56,981 nucleotides of DNA from Polyangiaceae bacterium. GTDB lineage: Bacteria > Myxococcota_A > Polyangia > Polyangiales > Polyangiaceae. A program made the position numbers and the translations under genes. Positions 1 through 7,869 of this stretch are shown here, piece after piece. Each line of letters begins with the position of its first letter. The first letter of the stretch is position 1. The notes beneath the pieces are model-generated. The model did no database searches. It was not told where the DNA came from and saw only the letters and a program-made list of their open reading frames with translations. The DNA lies in NCBI GenBank assembly GCA_029941785.1, contig JAPYTK010000010.1:1-56981 (forward strand), in the 5' to 3' direction.

Positions 1-884
1 GGAGTCAGATGCACTTCGTCAATCCAGGGCTGCTTGCCGGCCGTGAAAATTTCCGTGAGCGTTTTGTGGAGGCGATGGAATCGGGTGACGGCGCCGCGGC
101 GGCTGCGCTTCGCTCACGCATTCGACCTTTCGTCTTGCGCCGTCACAAACGGGACGTCCTGCCGGAGCTTCCCCCTCGCACCGACATGGTCATGTACGTT
201 CAGCTCGAGGAGACGGAACGGGAGCAGTACGAGGCCCTGAAGCTCGCGACACGAAAGGACGCTGTGGCCAGGCTCCAAGCAGGAGGGAACGTGATGGCGG
301 CTCTCGAGGCGCTGCTTCGTTTGCGCCAGATGGCGTGTCACCCGGGTCTGGTCCCGGGTGGGAAGGTTGATCCGGACGGCAGCTCCTCGAAGCTTCGTCG
401 CTTGAGCGCGGCTCTCGACAAGGTGCGGGCGGGGGGGCACAAGGCCCTGGTGTTTTCGCAGTGGACGGGGCTCCTCGATCGGCTCGAGCCTGGCTTGCGG
501 CGAGACGGTTTCGACTTCGTTCGGCTCGACGGCACGACCCGTGATCGGGGCAAGGTCGTGCGCGAGTTTCAGGACGGCGAGGCGACGCTGATGTTGGTTT
601 CGCTCAAGGCAGGAGGAACCGGGCTCAACCTCACGGCTGCCGATCACGTTTTCCTTCTCGACCCGTGGTGGAACCCCGCCGTGGAAGATCAGGCGGCGGA
701 TCGTGCGCATCGTATTGGTCAGGACAAGCCGGTGATGGTCTATCGATTGGTCGCGCACGACACCGTGGAAGAGCGGATCCTTGTCTTGCAGGAAAAGAAG
801 CGGGCCATCGCGGAGGCGGCGCTCGGCGAAGGGGGTGCGGTGAGTGGGATCACGCGCGAGGACCTTCTCGACCTCCTGCGCTAG
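1..884 (+). CDS. SNF2/SWI-SNF family helicase, C-terminal part (5' truncated)
   Basis: The frame is open to the first base of the window, so this is the 3' end of a longer gene; the first ATG at 9 is internal. It holds the second RecA-like lobe of a SNF2 ATPase. The segment [14 protein letters not shown] (about residue 44) matches the SNF2 linker, [16 protein letters not shown] (about 143) is motif [21 protein letters not shown] is motif V, and [11 protein letters not shown] (about 232) is motif VI with its arginine finger. The family uses ATP to translocate on duplex DNA; bacterial members are often RapA- or HepA-like, but the missing N-terminus prevents a finer call. Its stop codon is interleaved with the stop of the convergent gene. 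Confidence 0.93.
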   Translation, partial: SQMHFVNPGLLAGRENFRERFVEAMESGDGAAAAALRSRIRPFVLRRHKRDVLPELPPRTDMVMYVQLEETEREQYEALKLATRKDAVARLQAGGNVMAALEALLRLRQMACHPGLVPGGKVDPDGSSSKLRRLSAALDKVRAGGHKALVFSQWTGLLDRLEPGLRRDGFDFVRLDGTTRDRGKVVREFQDGEATLMLVSLKAGGTGLNLTAADHVFLLDPWWNPAVEDQAADRAHRIGQDKPVMVYRLVAHDTVEERILVLQEKKRAIAEAALGEGGAVSGITREDLLDLLR

Positions 885-1939
885 TTTGGCCGCTTGGCAT
901 CGTCCGGATTTCGCACACAGCGAAAGCCGAGTCCCGGGACCCGATAGCCGACGACCGCCCCTCCGCGATAATGGGCGAGGACGCCCCGCGAGCTACGGTT
1001 CCAGCCGCCGCCTCGCACCACGTGGACGCCTTCTTCGTACTTCATGTACACCGGGTCGGTGTCCGGTCCGCCGTGCCATTTTCCGTAGTTGTCGATGCAC
1101 CATTCCCAGACGTTGCCGGTCAGATCGTGAATCTTTCCGTCCGGCCATACGCGGTCTCCTTTGGGGTGCGTGCCCACGGGGGAAGTGCCGCCGCCTTGGC
1201 AGCCATCATCGGAAGAAGGTGTGCGCAAGATCCCTGGCGTGTAGTCGGCCCTCTCGCAATCGATGGCTTCGCTTCCCCATGCCCATTTGCGCCCGTCGCC
1301 ACCGGTGGCGGCCCATTCCCATTGAGCTTCGCTGGGAAGTGACTGTTTGCGCGAAGCGCAGTAAGCCGTGGCTTGTTTCCAGTCCACCTTGTTGACCGGG
1401 TGGTCCTCGAGCGTCGGGTAGTTGCGCCACATGCCCCATGTCCGTGGCTTCGTACAGTCTCCGGCATCGACGCAGCTCGCGTACGCTTTGACGGTCACTT
1501 CGGTGGCGTCCATGCAAAAGGGCTTGGTGAGGACGACCTTGTGGGGCGTGTCGATTGCGTTACCACGCAAGAAGCGTCCCATGACGAATCCCTTCGCCGG
1601 GGTCGCGGGAACGTACACCTCTCCGTGCGGACAGTTTGGCACGCACTGGTCGGTCGTTTCATCGCATCGTTCGATCGACGAGCAGTTCGCGGAGGCGCAC
1701 GCCCGTCCCTTCGTGGCTGCACTCGGCGAGCCTTCGGCCTTGTGCAGCGCGCCTCGCGTCCCGTCTTTTCGTGGCGCAGGCTTGACGGCTCTTGCCGCCT
1801 CCGAAGAGGTGCTCCGCGCAGCCAACTCCGATGACGGGGAGGCCGCGTTCGGCGATGGGCCACCCTCTGCTTGGCCACAGCCGGACATCGCCCAGCCCAA
1901 GCAAGCGAGAAAACATACAGGGCTGTGCCGAGCGACCAT
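881..1939 (-). CDS. SUMF1/formylglycine-enzyme-fold lipoprotein, probably not a sulfatase activator
   Basis: A protein of 352 aa when started at ATG 1939, which places a lipoprotein signal ending in AMSGC at Cys21; the longer frame upstream lacks a signal sequence. A low-complexity linker follows, then a small Cys-rich stretch, then an FGE-sulfatase domain: [59 protein letters not shown] and [11 protein letters not shown] are typical of the fold. The cysteine pair of true formylglycine-generating enzymes, which sits after the RGGSW-like motif, is absent: the residues there are [13 protein letters not shown] therefore infer a structural or binding role at the envelope. It is last in the minus-strand cluster, 50 bp after the propeller lipoprotein, and convergent with the helicase gene. 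Confidence 0.85.
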   Translation of the reverse strand: MVARHSPVCFLACLGWAMSGCGQAEGGPSPNAASPSSELAARSTSSEAARAVKPAPRKDGTRGALHKAEGSPSAATKGRACASANCSSIERCDETTDQCVPNCPHGEVYVPATPAKGFVMGRFLRGNAIDTPHKVVLTKPFCMDATEVTVKAYASCVDAGDCTKPRTWGMWRNYPTLEDHPVNKVDWKQATAYCASRKQSLPSEAQWEWAATGGDGRKWAWGSEAIDCERADYTPGILRTPSSDDGCQGGGTSPVGTHPKGDRVWPDGKIHDLTGNVWEWCIDNYGKWHGGPDTDPVYMKYEEGVHVVRGGGWNRSSRGVLAHYRGGAVVGYRVPGLGFRCVRNPDDAKRPN

Positions 1940-1989
1940 GGCGCGCAATAAAGCGCTCTCGGCCGCTCGGCGCAAGTCTGCTGGAGCGA

Positions 1990-3159
1990 TTACTTCCGCG
2001 TGAACGTGAAGACGCTCGGGTAGTCGCCCGCGCTCGCTGGCGTGTACATTCTCACCGTGCCGTCCCCGAAGTCGTGCACGTCGACGTCGGCGAGCATCCA
2101 CTCATCGCGCGGAATTTGTTCTCCGTTGCTGTCGGAAAAGCGCACGATGCCGGCGGGGTCTTTTGGCGTCCACGAGCGGCCGTCGTCGGAGTCGAAGCGA
2201 AGCAACTGAGCGGCCTTGCCGTCGAAGGCTGTGCCGCCTGGCAAGAGATCGACCTCGCTTGCGCAGTACATGTACACCTTACCCTGCGACAGGTCGAAGG
2301 CCGGGTCGTGACAGGCAGGGAAGAACGCGGCGGGATCAATTTGCCAGCTGACCAGGTCGTTGGAGTACGCCATCATCGTGCCAGGCACGAAGCTCTTGCT
2401 CAGCCCCTTGGGGTAGTTCTGCTGTTGGCAGGTCGCGCTGAAGGCGATGGCGTAACCGCCGGATGGCAGCGACGTGATCCGACCGTGAGCGCAGCTCGTG
2501 CAGTCGTAGTCGGCCAACACCTCGGCGCAATTGAGGAAGCTCTCCGGCTCATCGAAGCTCAATCCGTCACTCGACGTTGCGTGGGAGATGAAAAACCCTC
2601 CCTTCTCGGCGCTTGGGTCTTTCGTCTGCATGAACATGTGCAGTTTGCCGTCCGGATCGACGGCGGCGTAGGGGTGGGTGTAGATCAGCTGACTGTCGTC
2701 GCCGCCCACGGGGACGTGAGCCGTGCTCGCGGCGTTGTCCCAGCTGAGGCCATCCTTGGAGGTGAAGACGCGTACGCCACCAAGATCAGCTACGTACAGG
2801 TACAGGGTATTTTGGTATTCGACGACTTCGATCGCGCCGCGGATGGCGCCAGCCTTTTGCTCGTTGCCGAGGGGACCGGTGATTTCCGCATCGAGTTGCC
2901 ATTCTTCGATCCAAGGCAAATTCGCGTAGTCGGGGAGGTCGTCGTAGTAGTTGCCGACGTCGGCGTCTTTGACGCTGATGCCATCGGGAATGGTATCGCT
3001 GCCGGAGCTGCTGCTCGCGTCGGCGCTGCTCGCGCCACCACTTCCGGCCGTGGCAGCGACAGGGTCATCGAGCACATCGCCGCCGCAAGCGGCCGCGGCG
3101 AGCAGAACAGATAGCGCGGTGAAGAATCGAGGGGGTGAGGGGATAAAGTGAGCGGTCAT
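1990..3159 (-). CDS. secreted beta-propeller lipoprotein, sialidase/GH43-like (Asp-box-like repeats)
   Basis: The start at ATG 3159 is supported by AGAAGGA about 8 nt upstream and by an ATGA overlap with the stop of the upstream capA-like gene. The product is 389 aa with a lipoprotein signal (lipobox ending AAAC at Cys25) and a Gly/Ser linker. The body repeats S-x-D-G-x-x-W/F motifs (SKDGLSWDN, SSDGLSFDEPE, YSNDLVSWQID, DSDDGRSWTPK), the pattern of Asp-box or five-bladed-propeller glycosidase superfamilies. No catalytic residues could be assigned, so glycan hydrolysis is possible but not shown. It is probably co-translated with the CapA-like lipoprotein. Confidence 0.75.
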   Translation of the reverse strand: MTAHFIPSPPRFFTALSVLLAAAACGGDVLDDPVAATAGSGGASSADASSSSGSDTIPDGISVKDADVGNYYDDLPDYANLPWIEEWQLDAEITGPLGNEQKAGAIRGAIEVVEYQNTLYLYVADLGGVRVFTSKDGLSWDNAASTAHVPVGGDDSQLIYTHPYAAVDPDGKLHMFMQTKDPSAEKGGFFISHATSSDGLSFDEPESFLNCAEVLADYDCTSCAHGRITSLPSGGYAIAFSATCQQQNYPKGLSKSFVPGTMMAYSNDLVSWQIDPAAFFPACHDPAFDLSQGKVYMYCASEVDLLPGGTAFDGKAAQLLRFDSDDGRSWTPKDPAGIVRFSDSNGEQIPRDEWMLADVDVHDFGDGTVRMYTPASAGDYPSVFTFTRK

Positions 3160-4400
3160 GGTTGTTTCCTTCTGGTTGGTTGTGTTGTTTTCGTCACCTC
3201 GACGGCCATGCAGCCATCGGGTTGGAAGGGGGCGAGCGTTGCGCTCGTATGCGGAGATGTCATCGCGCCGTGCGCGAGCAATCGCCTCAACTTGGCGCGA
3301 AAGAATGCGAGCCGGCGCGCGTCGCCGGTGAGGGGGATCGGCTCGAGACCGAAGATGCGGAGCGGACAGACAGAAAGCGCGGTGCCGCCCGCGCGATCGA
3401 AGCGCAAGCGAGCGAGCATGCCGTATTCGGTCCACGGCTTGCCTGTCACCATGCGCATGAGCAAGTTGCCCAAGCTAAAGAGGATCGGTTTGCCGTCCAC
3501 GAACGCGATCTCACGAACGACGTGAGGGTGGTGAGCGACAACCGCGTCGGCGCCAGCTCGGATCGCGTCGGCGAGCAAGGCACGCGTCGCGGGATACGGC
3601 ATGGTCTCGTATTCGTCGCCACCGTGGTAACTCAGCACGACGCGATCGACGCCTCGGGTCGCCCTTGCCGCGCGGACCGCTGCGAGCAGCCTCTCTCGCT
3701 TGGCGTCTGCGACGAATTGTCGTCCCGGGTGCGGGTTGAGGTTCTGGTTCCACACCGCCGTGACGGCCACGAAAGCGATGCGCCAGCCTTTTTTTTCGAC
3801 GATGACGGGTTGGTAGGCGCGCTGTTGGCTTCGACCGGCTCCGACGTAGGCGATGTGGGTCCGTTCGAGATTCTTCAAGGTCTGCAAGAGACCGCTGTGC
3901 CCGTAGTCCCAGGCGTGATTGTTCGCGAGCGACACGACATCGATGTCCGCCCGCTGAAGGGCGTCGGCGCCGATCGGCGGCCCGGTAAACACGAGTTTGT
4001 TGATGGGCGATCGCGTGAGCCCTCCCTGTTCGCTCAACGGACACTCGAGGTTGACGAAGCGAAGATCGGCGGCGCGCAGCCATGCCGCGAGGGGGGCGAA
4101 GTCGTCACGCTTTGGTTCACGCAACAGCCTCTGTCCGCGCATGCGGCCGAAGCTCACATCGCCGCCGGCGAGCAGGGTGAGTTGCTCGCTCTTCGGCGGG
4201 GCGGGCGGGGCGGACGAGGCGGCGGATGAGAGCGCGCCACCTGATGCCGAGGCCTTTGCGGGGGCCGTGGCGCGCGGGGAGAGACTTGTTGCCGAAGCAG
4301 GCGCCCCACCTCGTTCTTCGGGCCTTGGAGCTTCACAGCTCGCCAGCAGAAGGCACGTGAGGCCCGCCAGCGCAAGACGAGGTGTGGCCCGGTGATTCAT
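3156..4400 (-). CDS. CapA-family (PGA_cap) metallophosphatase-like lipoprotein
   Basis: The chosen ATG at 4400 gives 414 aa with signal MNHRATPRLALAGLTC and a lipobox ending LASC at Cys22. After an Ala/Ser/Pro linker, a bacterial capsule-synthesis CapA domain starts near residue 100: LLAGGDVSFGR, RFVNLECPLS, SLANNHAWDYG, LSYHGGDEYE, VVAHHPHVVRE and FSLGNLLMR carry the Asp, Asn and His residues of the metallophosphatase-like core. Family members act in poly-gamma-glutamate or capsule attachment, but many CapA proteins lack pgsB/C partners; none is present here. The start lies 1 bp after the hydroxylase stop and the end overlaps the next start by 4 bp, so it is embedded in an operon. Confidence 0.85.
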   Translation of the reverse strand: MNHRATPRLALAGLTCLLLASCEAPRPEERGGAPASATSLSPRATAPAKASASGGALSSAASSAPPAPPKSEQLTLLAGGDVSFGRMRGQRLLREPKRDDFAPLAAWLRAADLRFVNLECPLSEQGGLTRSPINKLVFTGPPIGADALQRADIDVVSLANNHAWDYGHSGLLQTLKNLERTHIAYVGAGRSQQRAYQPVIVEKKGWRIAFVAVTAVWNQNLNPHPGRQFVADAKRERLLAAVRAARATRGVDRVVLSYHGGDEYETMPYPATRALLADAIRAGADAVVAHHPHVVREIAFVDGKPILFSLGNLLMRMVTGKPWTEYGMLARLRFDRAGGTALSVCPLRIFGLEPIPLTGDARRLAFFRAKLRRLLAHGAMTSPHTSATLAPFQPDGCMAVEVTKTTQPTRRKQP

Positions 4401-4401
4401 C

Positions 4402-4971
4402 TCAGGCGGCTGCCTTGGGTTTGCGTTTGTCGACGATTTCGTAGTCTGCGGCGAAGCGAGGATCGAGCTTGCCCGTCTCCGGGTCGCGAAGCCAGGGCAT
4501 GGCGTGGCGGGCCGGGACGCGGATGACATCCGGCTCCTCGTAGGTGCCGAATACCCTATCCCAGATCGGGCTTGTCACGCCGTGGTTGACGCTCGGATTG
4601 TGGAAGTGGTGATAAAAGTGGTGCTTGCGAAGCCAGGCCTCGTAGCGATTCGTCGGCGCCGCGACGTGCGCGCGGTAGTGCAGCCACTCGTAGCCCAGGT
4701 AGGTCGAAACGAAGCCCGCCGTGTAAGCCAGCCCCCGGCGCGGCCCGACGATCATACTGGCGACCGGAGTCACGATGGCGGCCACGACCGCGGCCGCGGC
4801 CCCCTTTTTCCACGCCGGCGCGAAGTAGCTCGTGGTGGCGTGGTGGCGGACGTGTTCGACCGCGAAGAAGTTGCGGTTTCGTGCAAACACGTGGCCCAGG
4901 TAGCGGTGCATGACGTGTTCGGTCAAAGACCAACTCGCGGCTCCGAGTGCCACGCTAAACAACAATTTCAC
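4402..4971 (-). CDS. sterol desaturase / fatty acid hydroxylase superfamily membrane protein
   Basis: A 189-aa membrane protein with the di-iron histidine clusters of the fatty acid hydroxylase superfamily: H19xxH22, H40xxHH44, H98xxxH102 and H118xxHH122, plus H130. Hydrophobic segments lie near residues 1-17 and 58-95. The superfamily hydroxylates or desaturates lipid, sterol or carotenoid substrates using O2; the short length is like CrtZ-type or small lipid hydroxylases, and the substrate cannot be told. It starts with GTG at 4971, overlapping the TetR stop as GTGA, with GGAAACAG as a plausible ribosome site. The coupling implies control by that repressor. Confidence 0.85.
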   Translation of the reverse strand: MKLLFSVALGAASWSLTEHVMHRYLGHVFARNRNFFAVEHVRHHATTSYFAPAWKKGAAAAVVAAIVTPVASMIVGPRRGLAYTAGFVSTYLGYEWLHYRAHVAAPTNRYEAWLRKHHFYHHFHNPSVNHGVTSPIWDRVFGTYEEPDVIRVPARHAMPWLRDPETGKLDPRFAADYEIVDKRKPKAAA

Positions 4972-5687
4972 TTTCTGTTTCCTTGTCTGCAGATCCAGTC
5001 TTCAGCGTCTTGGATCGATTGTTCTTTCGCGCCCCAGCCGAGCAGCAGCGCGCGGCGCAGAGCGGGCGCGAGATGGTTGGCGCGCAACGTCGTTGAGAAA
5101 CGACCGAGCTTGTCGGTCTGCAGGGTGCCGTGATGGGCCGACCAATACACGGCGGTCCGCTCTTCGGCACGGCCTGGTAGCAAGCTGCCTTGCGCCTGCG
5201 CGGCCTCGAACATCTCGGTCACGGAGCTGAGCAACCCACCGAGGGCGAGCGCCACTCGTGCGGCGGCGTGTTCGTCGGTGACCAGCACGAGCGGATCGGC
5301 CAAGGTCTTGCTAATCAGCCGGAACAGTCGTGGTTGCCGCGCGAGCAAGCCCTCGTAAAACTGCCCCACGGCGACGAGTTCGCGCAGTCCCCACTGGTTG
5401 CTGTCGACGGTCTGCCGCAGCGCTTTGGTCCACTTCTTCCGCTCGGTGTCGATCAGGGCATGCAGCTGTGTGATGGAACGTGCTTCCAGCTCCGCGATGA
5501 GCTCTTCCTTGGACGAAAAATACCGGTAGAGGGCTCCGGCGGTGAGATCCAATCGCTGCGCGACGCGCGCCATCGTGAGCCCATCGAACCCCGTCGACAG
5601 AACGATATCCATGGCCTCATCGACGATTTCCTCTGTCTTTTTACGCCTTTTACGACGTCGGTTGGGCGTGCTTAGCTCGTGAATCAC
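4968..5687 (-). CDS. TetR/AcrR family transcriptional repressor
   Basis: The N-terminal helix-turn-helix is clear: EEIVDEAMDIVLSTGFDGLT, then MARVAQRLDLTAGALYRYF and SSKEELIAEL; the C-terminal ligand domain (about residues 70-239) is variable, as usual. The frame extends to an ATG at 5705, but that codon lies inside the operator and upstream of the inferred transcription start. I therefore prefer GTG 5687, which would be leaderless; the difference is six residues. It is the first gene of a minus-strand operon and overlaps the hydroxylase by 4 bp. TetR proteins next to lipid enzymes often sense acyl or membrane-active molecules; that is inference here. Confidence 0.88.
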   Translation of the reverse strand: MIHELSTPNRRRKRRKKTEEIVDEAMDIVLSTGFDGLTMARVAQRLDLTAGALYRYFSSKEELIAELEARSITQLHALIDTERKKWTKALRQTVDSNQWGLRELVAVGQFYEGLLARQPRLFRLISKTLADPLVLVTDEHAAARVALALGGLLSSVTEMFEAAQAQGSLLPGRAEERTAVYWSAHHGTLQTDKLGRFSTTLRANHLAPALRRALLLGWGAKEQSIQDAEDWICRQGNRK

Positions 5688-5721
5688 ATTTATAAAGTAA
5701 ACCATGTTTACTTTTTGTCAA
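5687..5721 (-). promoter_or_regulatory. TetR operator over the tetR promoter
   Basis: Positions 5694-5702 read AAAGTAAAC and 5706-5714 read GTTTACTTT, a perfect 9-bp inverted repeat with a 3-bp centre. On the minus strand a TTGACA -35 box lies at 5721-5716 and TACTTT, a possible -10, at 5699-5694 (16-bp spacer). The repeat thus covers the spacer and -10, the usual place for autorepression. The expected start site falls on the GTG at 5687. AT-rich alternatives for the -10 (TTTATA, TATAAA) overlap the same stretch. Confidence 0.7.
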
Positions 5722-5829
5722 GCGACGGATTTGTGCCCTCGAGGCAAAGCACGCGTGGTCGAGCGGAGCCCGAGCATCGGCTGGCCCGCCGTCGGGATCC
5801 CCGCGTGCGGCCGCCGCTGCTCGTGTTCG

Positions 5830-6615
5830 TCAGCGCACGATGCGCCACTTGACCTTCGCGGCGACCTCGAGGTGCAAGTGGTTGAAGTGAGCGCGGTTGT
5901 AGTTGGGGCTGAGCATCGAGTTGAAGATCCGCGCTTCGGCAGCCTCGCAATAAATCGCTCTCAATTCGCGTGAGCGTGCGGTCGACGGTTTGGGTCGCGG
6001 GGCCTTGGCTCCGCAGGAAGGTGCTCCGATCTGTCCACCGAAGTCCTTGATGACGTCGAGCCACTGCCGTTTCGTCTCGCCCTCCTCGAGGCGTTTGCCG
6101 AAGCGGAAGATATCGACGGCGAGGGCCCCGGGGTGACGGCGACCCAGTCGATCGGCAGGCCAGCGCTTGGACGGCGGGCGCCAAGCTGAATAGATCAGCG
6201 CAACGTCGATGTCGTGCGTTTTTAGGATGGCACTGAAGTCGTGAAGCGCGAGGACGAGCCGGCAATCGAAGACATCGTGCGCGTTGGCGAGCCGTTTCTC
6301 TCGGGCCAGCAGCGTGCGATAGAGTACGCCACCCACGCCATCGATGATGCGCACCGGCGCGAGTACGCCGCGGGCCTTGCCGACCGACGTGAAGGCGATG
6401 CCCCGGTCGCTGAGCGTCGTGCGGCACTCTGCGGCCGATAGCGCCGCATAACGAGCTGAGGGTGCGCGGGCCCACTCGGCGGGGAAGGTCGCGACGGACT
6501 GGCGGCGCACCTTGCGCCGGCGTTTTTTAGCCTCGCTCGCGGAGGCCAAACACAGGCTGAGGGCGACCGCTCCGAGTAAGACAAGGCGCAGGATTCTGAC
6601 GGGAACCCGTGACAT
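5830..6615 (-). CDS. extensin-like / M15 (VanY-like) peptidase-fold secreted protein
   Basis: Started at ATG 6615, the product is 261 aa with a Sec signal peptide (hydrophobic core LRLVLLGAVALSLCLASAS) and a Lys/Arg-rich stretch after it. A GTG at 6633 would add six residues. The mature part resembles extensin-like C-terminal domains related to peptidase M15: AAECRTTLSDRGIAFTSVG, VDFCR-like VFDCRLVLALHDF, RRHPGALAVDIF (His and Asp zinc-type ligands) and a C-terminal HFNHLHLEV (His-x-His). A periplasmic D-Ala-D-Ala or other cell-wall carboxypeptidase role is plausible but unproven. It diverges from hrcA across 74 bp and is upstream of, but not coupled to, tetR. Confidence 0.72.
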   Translation of the reverse strand: MSRVPVRILRLVLLGAVALSLCLASASEAKKRRRKVRRQSVATFPAEWARAPSARYAALSAAECRTTLSDRGIAFTSVGKARGVLAPVRIIDGVGGVLYRTLLAREKRLANAHDVFDCRLVLALHDFSAILKTHDIDVALIYSAWRPPSKRWPADRLGRRHPGALAVDIFRFGKRLEEGETKRQWLDVIKDFGGQIGAPSCGAKAPRPKPSTARSRELRAIYCEAAEARIFNSMLSPNYNRAHFNHLHLEVAAKVKWRIVR

Positions 6616-6650
6616 CGCTGCACCATGACTCACAGAGGCAAACTGGGCAA
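6616..6650 (-). promoter_or_regulatory. predicted promoter of the extensin-like gene (leaderless)
   Basis: On the minus strand TTGCCC lies at 6650-6645, a 17-bp spacer follows, CATGGT lies at 6627-6622, and six bases separate it from ATG 6615. The predicted transcript start is the A of the ATG. No ribosome-binding site is visible. This is a pattern call only. Confidence 0.35.
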
Positions 6651-6653
6651 GGT

Positions 6654-6689
6654 TTGACCTCGTGCCCTGGAGACCATAAAAATGAAGGG
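6654..6689 (+). promoter_or_regulatory. predicted hrcA promoter (leaderless)
   Basis: TTGACC at 6654-6659 is followed by a 17-bp spacer, TAAAAA at 6677-6682, and then 7 nt to the ATG at 6690. The promoter overlaps the divergent one for the extensin-like gene only at the edges of the -35 regions. No CIRCE inverted repeat (the usual HrcA operator) was found here. Confidence 0.4.
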
Positions 6690-7775
6690 ATGCGTGGTTT
6701 TGGTGCCGATGACTCTGGGCTTCAGGGGATAGCCCTGCGCGGCCGACAAGTGCTCTTTTCGGTTATCGCGGAGTACATCGCCACGGGTCGTCCCGTCGGA
6801 AGTCGCACCGTGTCACGCAAATACGGCCTCGAACTAAGCCCGGCGACAATTCGCAACGTGCTGAGCGATCTGGAAAACGCGGGGTATTTGCATCAACCTC
6901 ATACGTCTGCCGGTAGGGTGCCTACCGACATCGCTCTGCGCGCCTTCATCGCCGCGCTCACCGAATTTCCGGAAATCCCGGAGAGTCAGCAGCGCGAGAT
7001 GCGCCAGCGGATCCGGGCGATTTTCCAGAAAGAGCCGCGCGCGGGCGAGCACGGTTCGTTGCGGCAGGCCGGTTCGATGCTCTCCGAACTTTCCGGTGCG
7101 GCCGCCGTGGTGACCGCGTCGCCGAGCGATGGGCGACCCCTCGCCCAGTTGCGTTTTATCGTGACGAAGCCCGAACAGCTGCTAGCCGTCATCGTGTTCA
7201 AGGACGGAATGGTCGAGAATCGGTACATTCGCGTCACCCAGCAACCGACAGTCAGCGAGTTGGAGAGGGTGCACAATCTGCTCGCGGATGTTGTCGAAGG
7301 TCGGACGCTCGGGGCATTGCGGGAGATGTTCGCTAGCAGGCTCGCCAATGAGAAGGTTGAGGTCGATCAACTGCGGGCTCAAGCCTTCGAGCTTGGGAGC
7401 GAAGCGCTGAAGCGAGCGCCGTCTCGGGCAGAGGCCGTCGTGATCGAAGGGCGGTCGCGGTTGATGGAGTTGCCTGAATACGGCGATGCCGACCGCGTGC
7501 GCGCCTTGGTGCGGACGCTCGAGGACCGCGAGCATTTGGTGGGCTTGCTCGACATGACGATGGATGCCGGAATTGTGACCGTGTACCTCGGCAGTGAGAC
7601 GGATGCGGCGGGCGATGGCGAGATAAGCCTGGTCGCGGCTCCCTATGGCACGGAGGGGAAGGTGTCGGGCACGGTTGGCGTCATTGGCCCCATGCGCATG
7701 GACTACGCCCGAATGATGCCTTTGGTCGAGGCGACGGCAGAGGCCATGACAGAGGTCCTCAAGAAGAAAGACTGA
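6690..7775 (+). CDS. hrcA: heat-inducible transcription repressor HrcA
   Basis: The 361-aa product has the HrcA N-terminal winged helix: RGRQVLFSVIAEYIATGRPV, GSRTVSRKYGLELSPATIRN, VLSDLENAGYLHQPHTSAGR. The rest (from about residue 110) is the GAF-like dimer and insert region, with QLRFIVTKPEQLLAVIVFKD and a C-terminal GTVGVIGPMRMDYARMMPLV typical of the family. HrcA represses chaperone genes by binding CIRCE, with GroEL feedback. The ATG at 6690 was chosen because it gives family length and sits 7 nt after a -10; upstream codons in frame carry no homology. The usual partners grpE, dnaK and dnaJ are not adjacent. Confidence 0.95.
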   Translation: MRGFGADDSGLQGIALRGRQVLFSVIAEYIATGRPVGSRTVSRKYGLELSPATIRNVLSDLENAGYLHQPHTSAGRVPTDIALRAFIAALTEFPEIPESQQREMRQRIRAIFQKEPRAGEHGSLRQAGSMLSELSGAAAVVTASPSDGRPLAQLRFIVTKPEQLLAVIVFKDGMVENRYIRVTQQPTVSELERVHNLLADVVEGRTLGALREMFASRLANEKVEVDQLRAQAFELGSEALKRAPSRAEAVVIEGRSRLMELPEYGDADRVRALVRTLEDREHLVGLLDMTMDAGIVTVYLGSETDAAGDGEISLVAAPYGTEGKVSGTVGVIGPMRMDYARMMPLVEATAEAMTEVLKKKD

Positions 7776-7813
7776 AAGTCGTCGTCTATGACGTACAATC
7801 ACTCGCGCTACCC

Positions 7814-7862
7814 TTGACGCCAGACCCCGTGCGGCCCGATTATCAGACCGACTTTCAAGGAG
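7814..7862 (+). promoter_or_regulatory. predicted promoter and ribosome site of the response-regulator gene
   Basis: TTGACG at 7814-7819 and GATTAT at 7838-7843 form a candidate promoter with an 18-bp spacer. AAGGAG at 7857-7862 lies 7 nt before GTG 7870 and fixes that start. Confidence 0.45.
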
Positions 7863-7869
7863 CCTAGAC

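Noticed and set aside
6616-6689. Search for a CIRCE operator at hrcA
   Set aside because: No TTAGCACTC/GAGTGCTAA-like repeat is present on either strand in the intergenic region.
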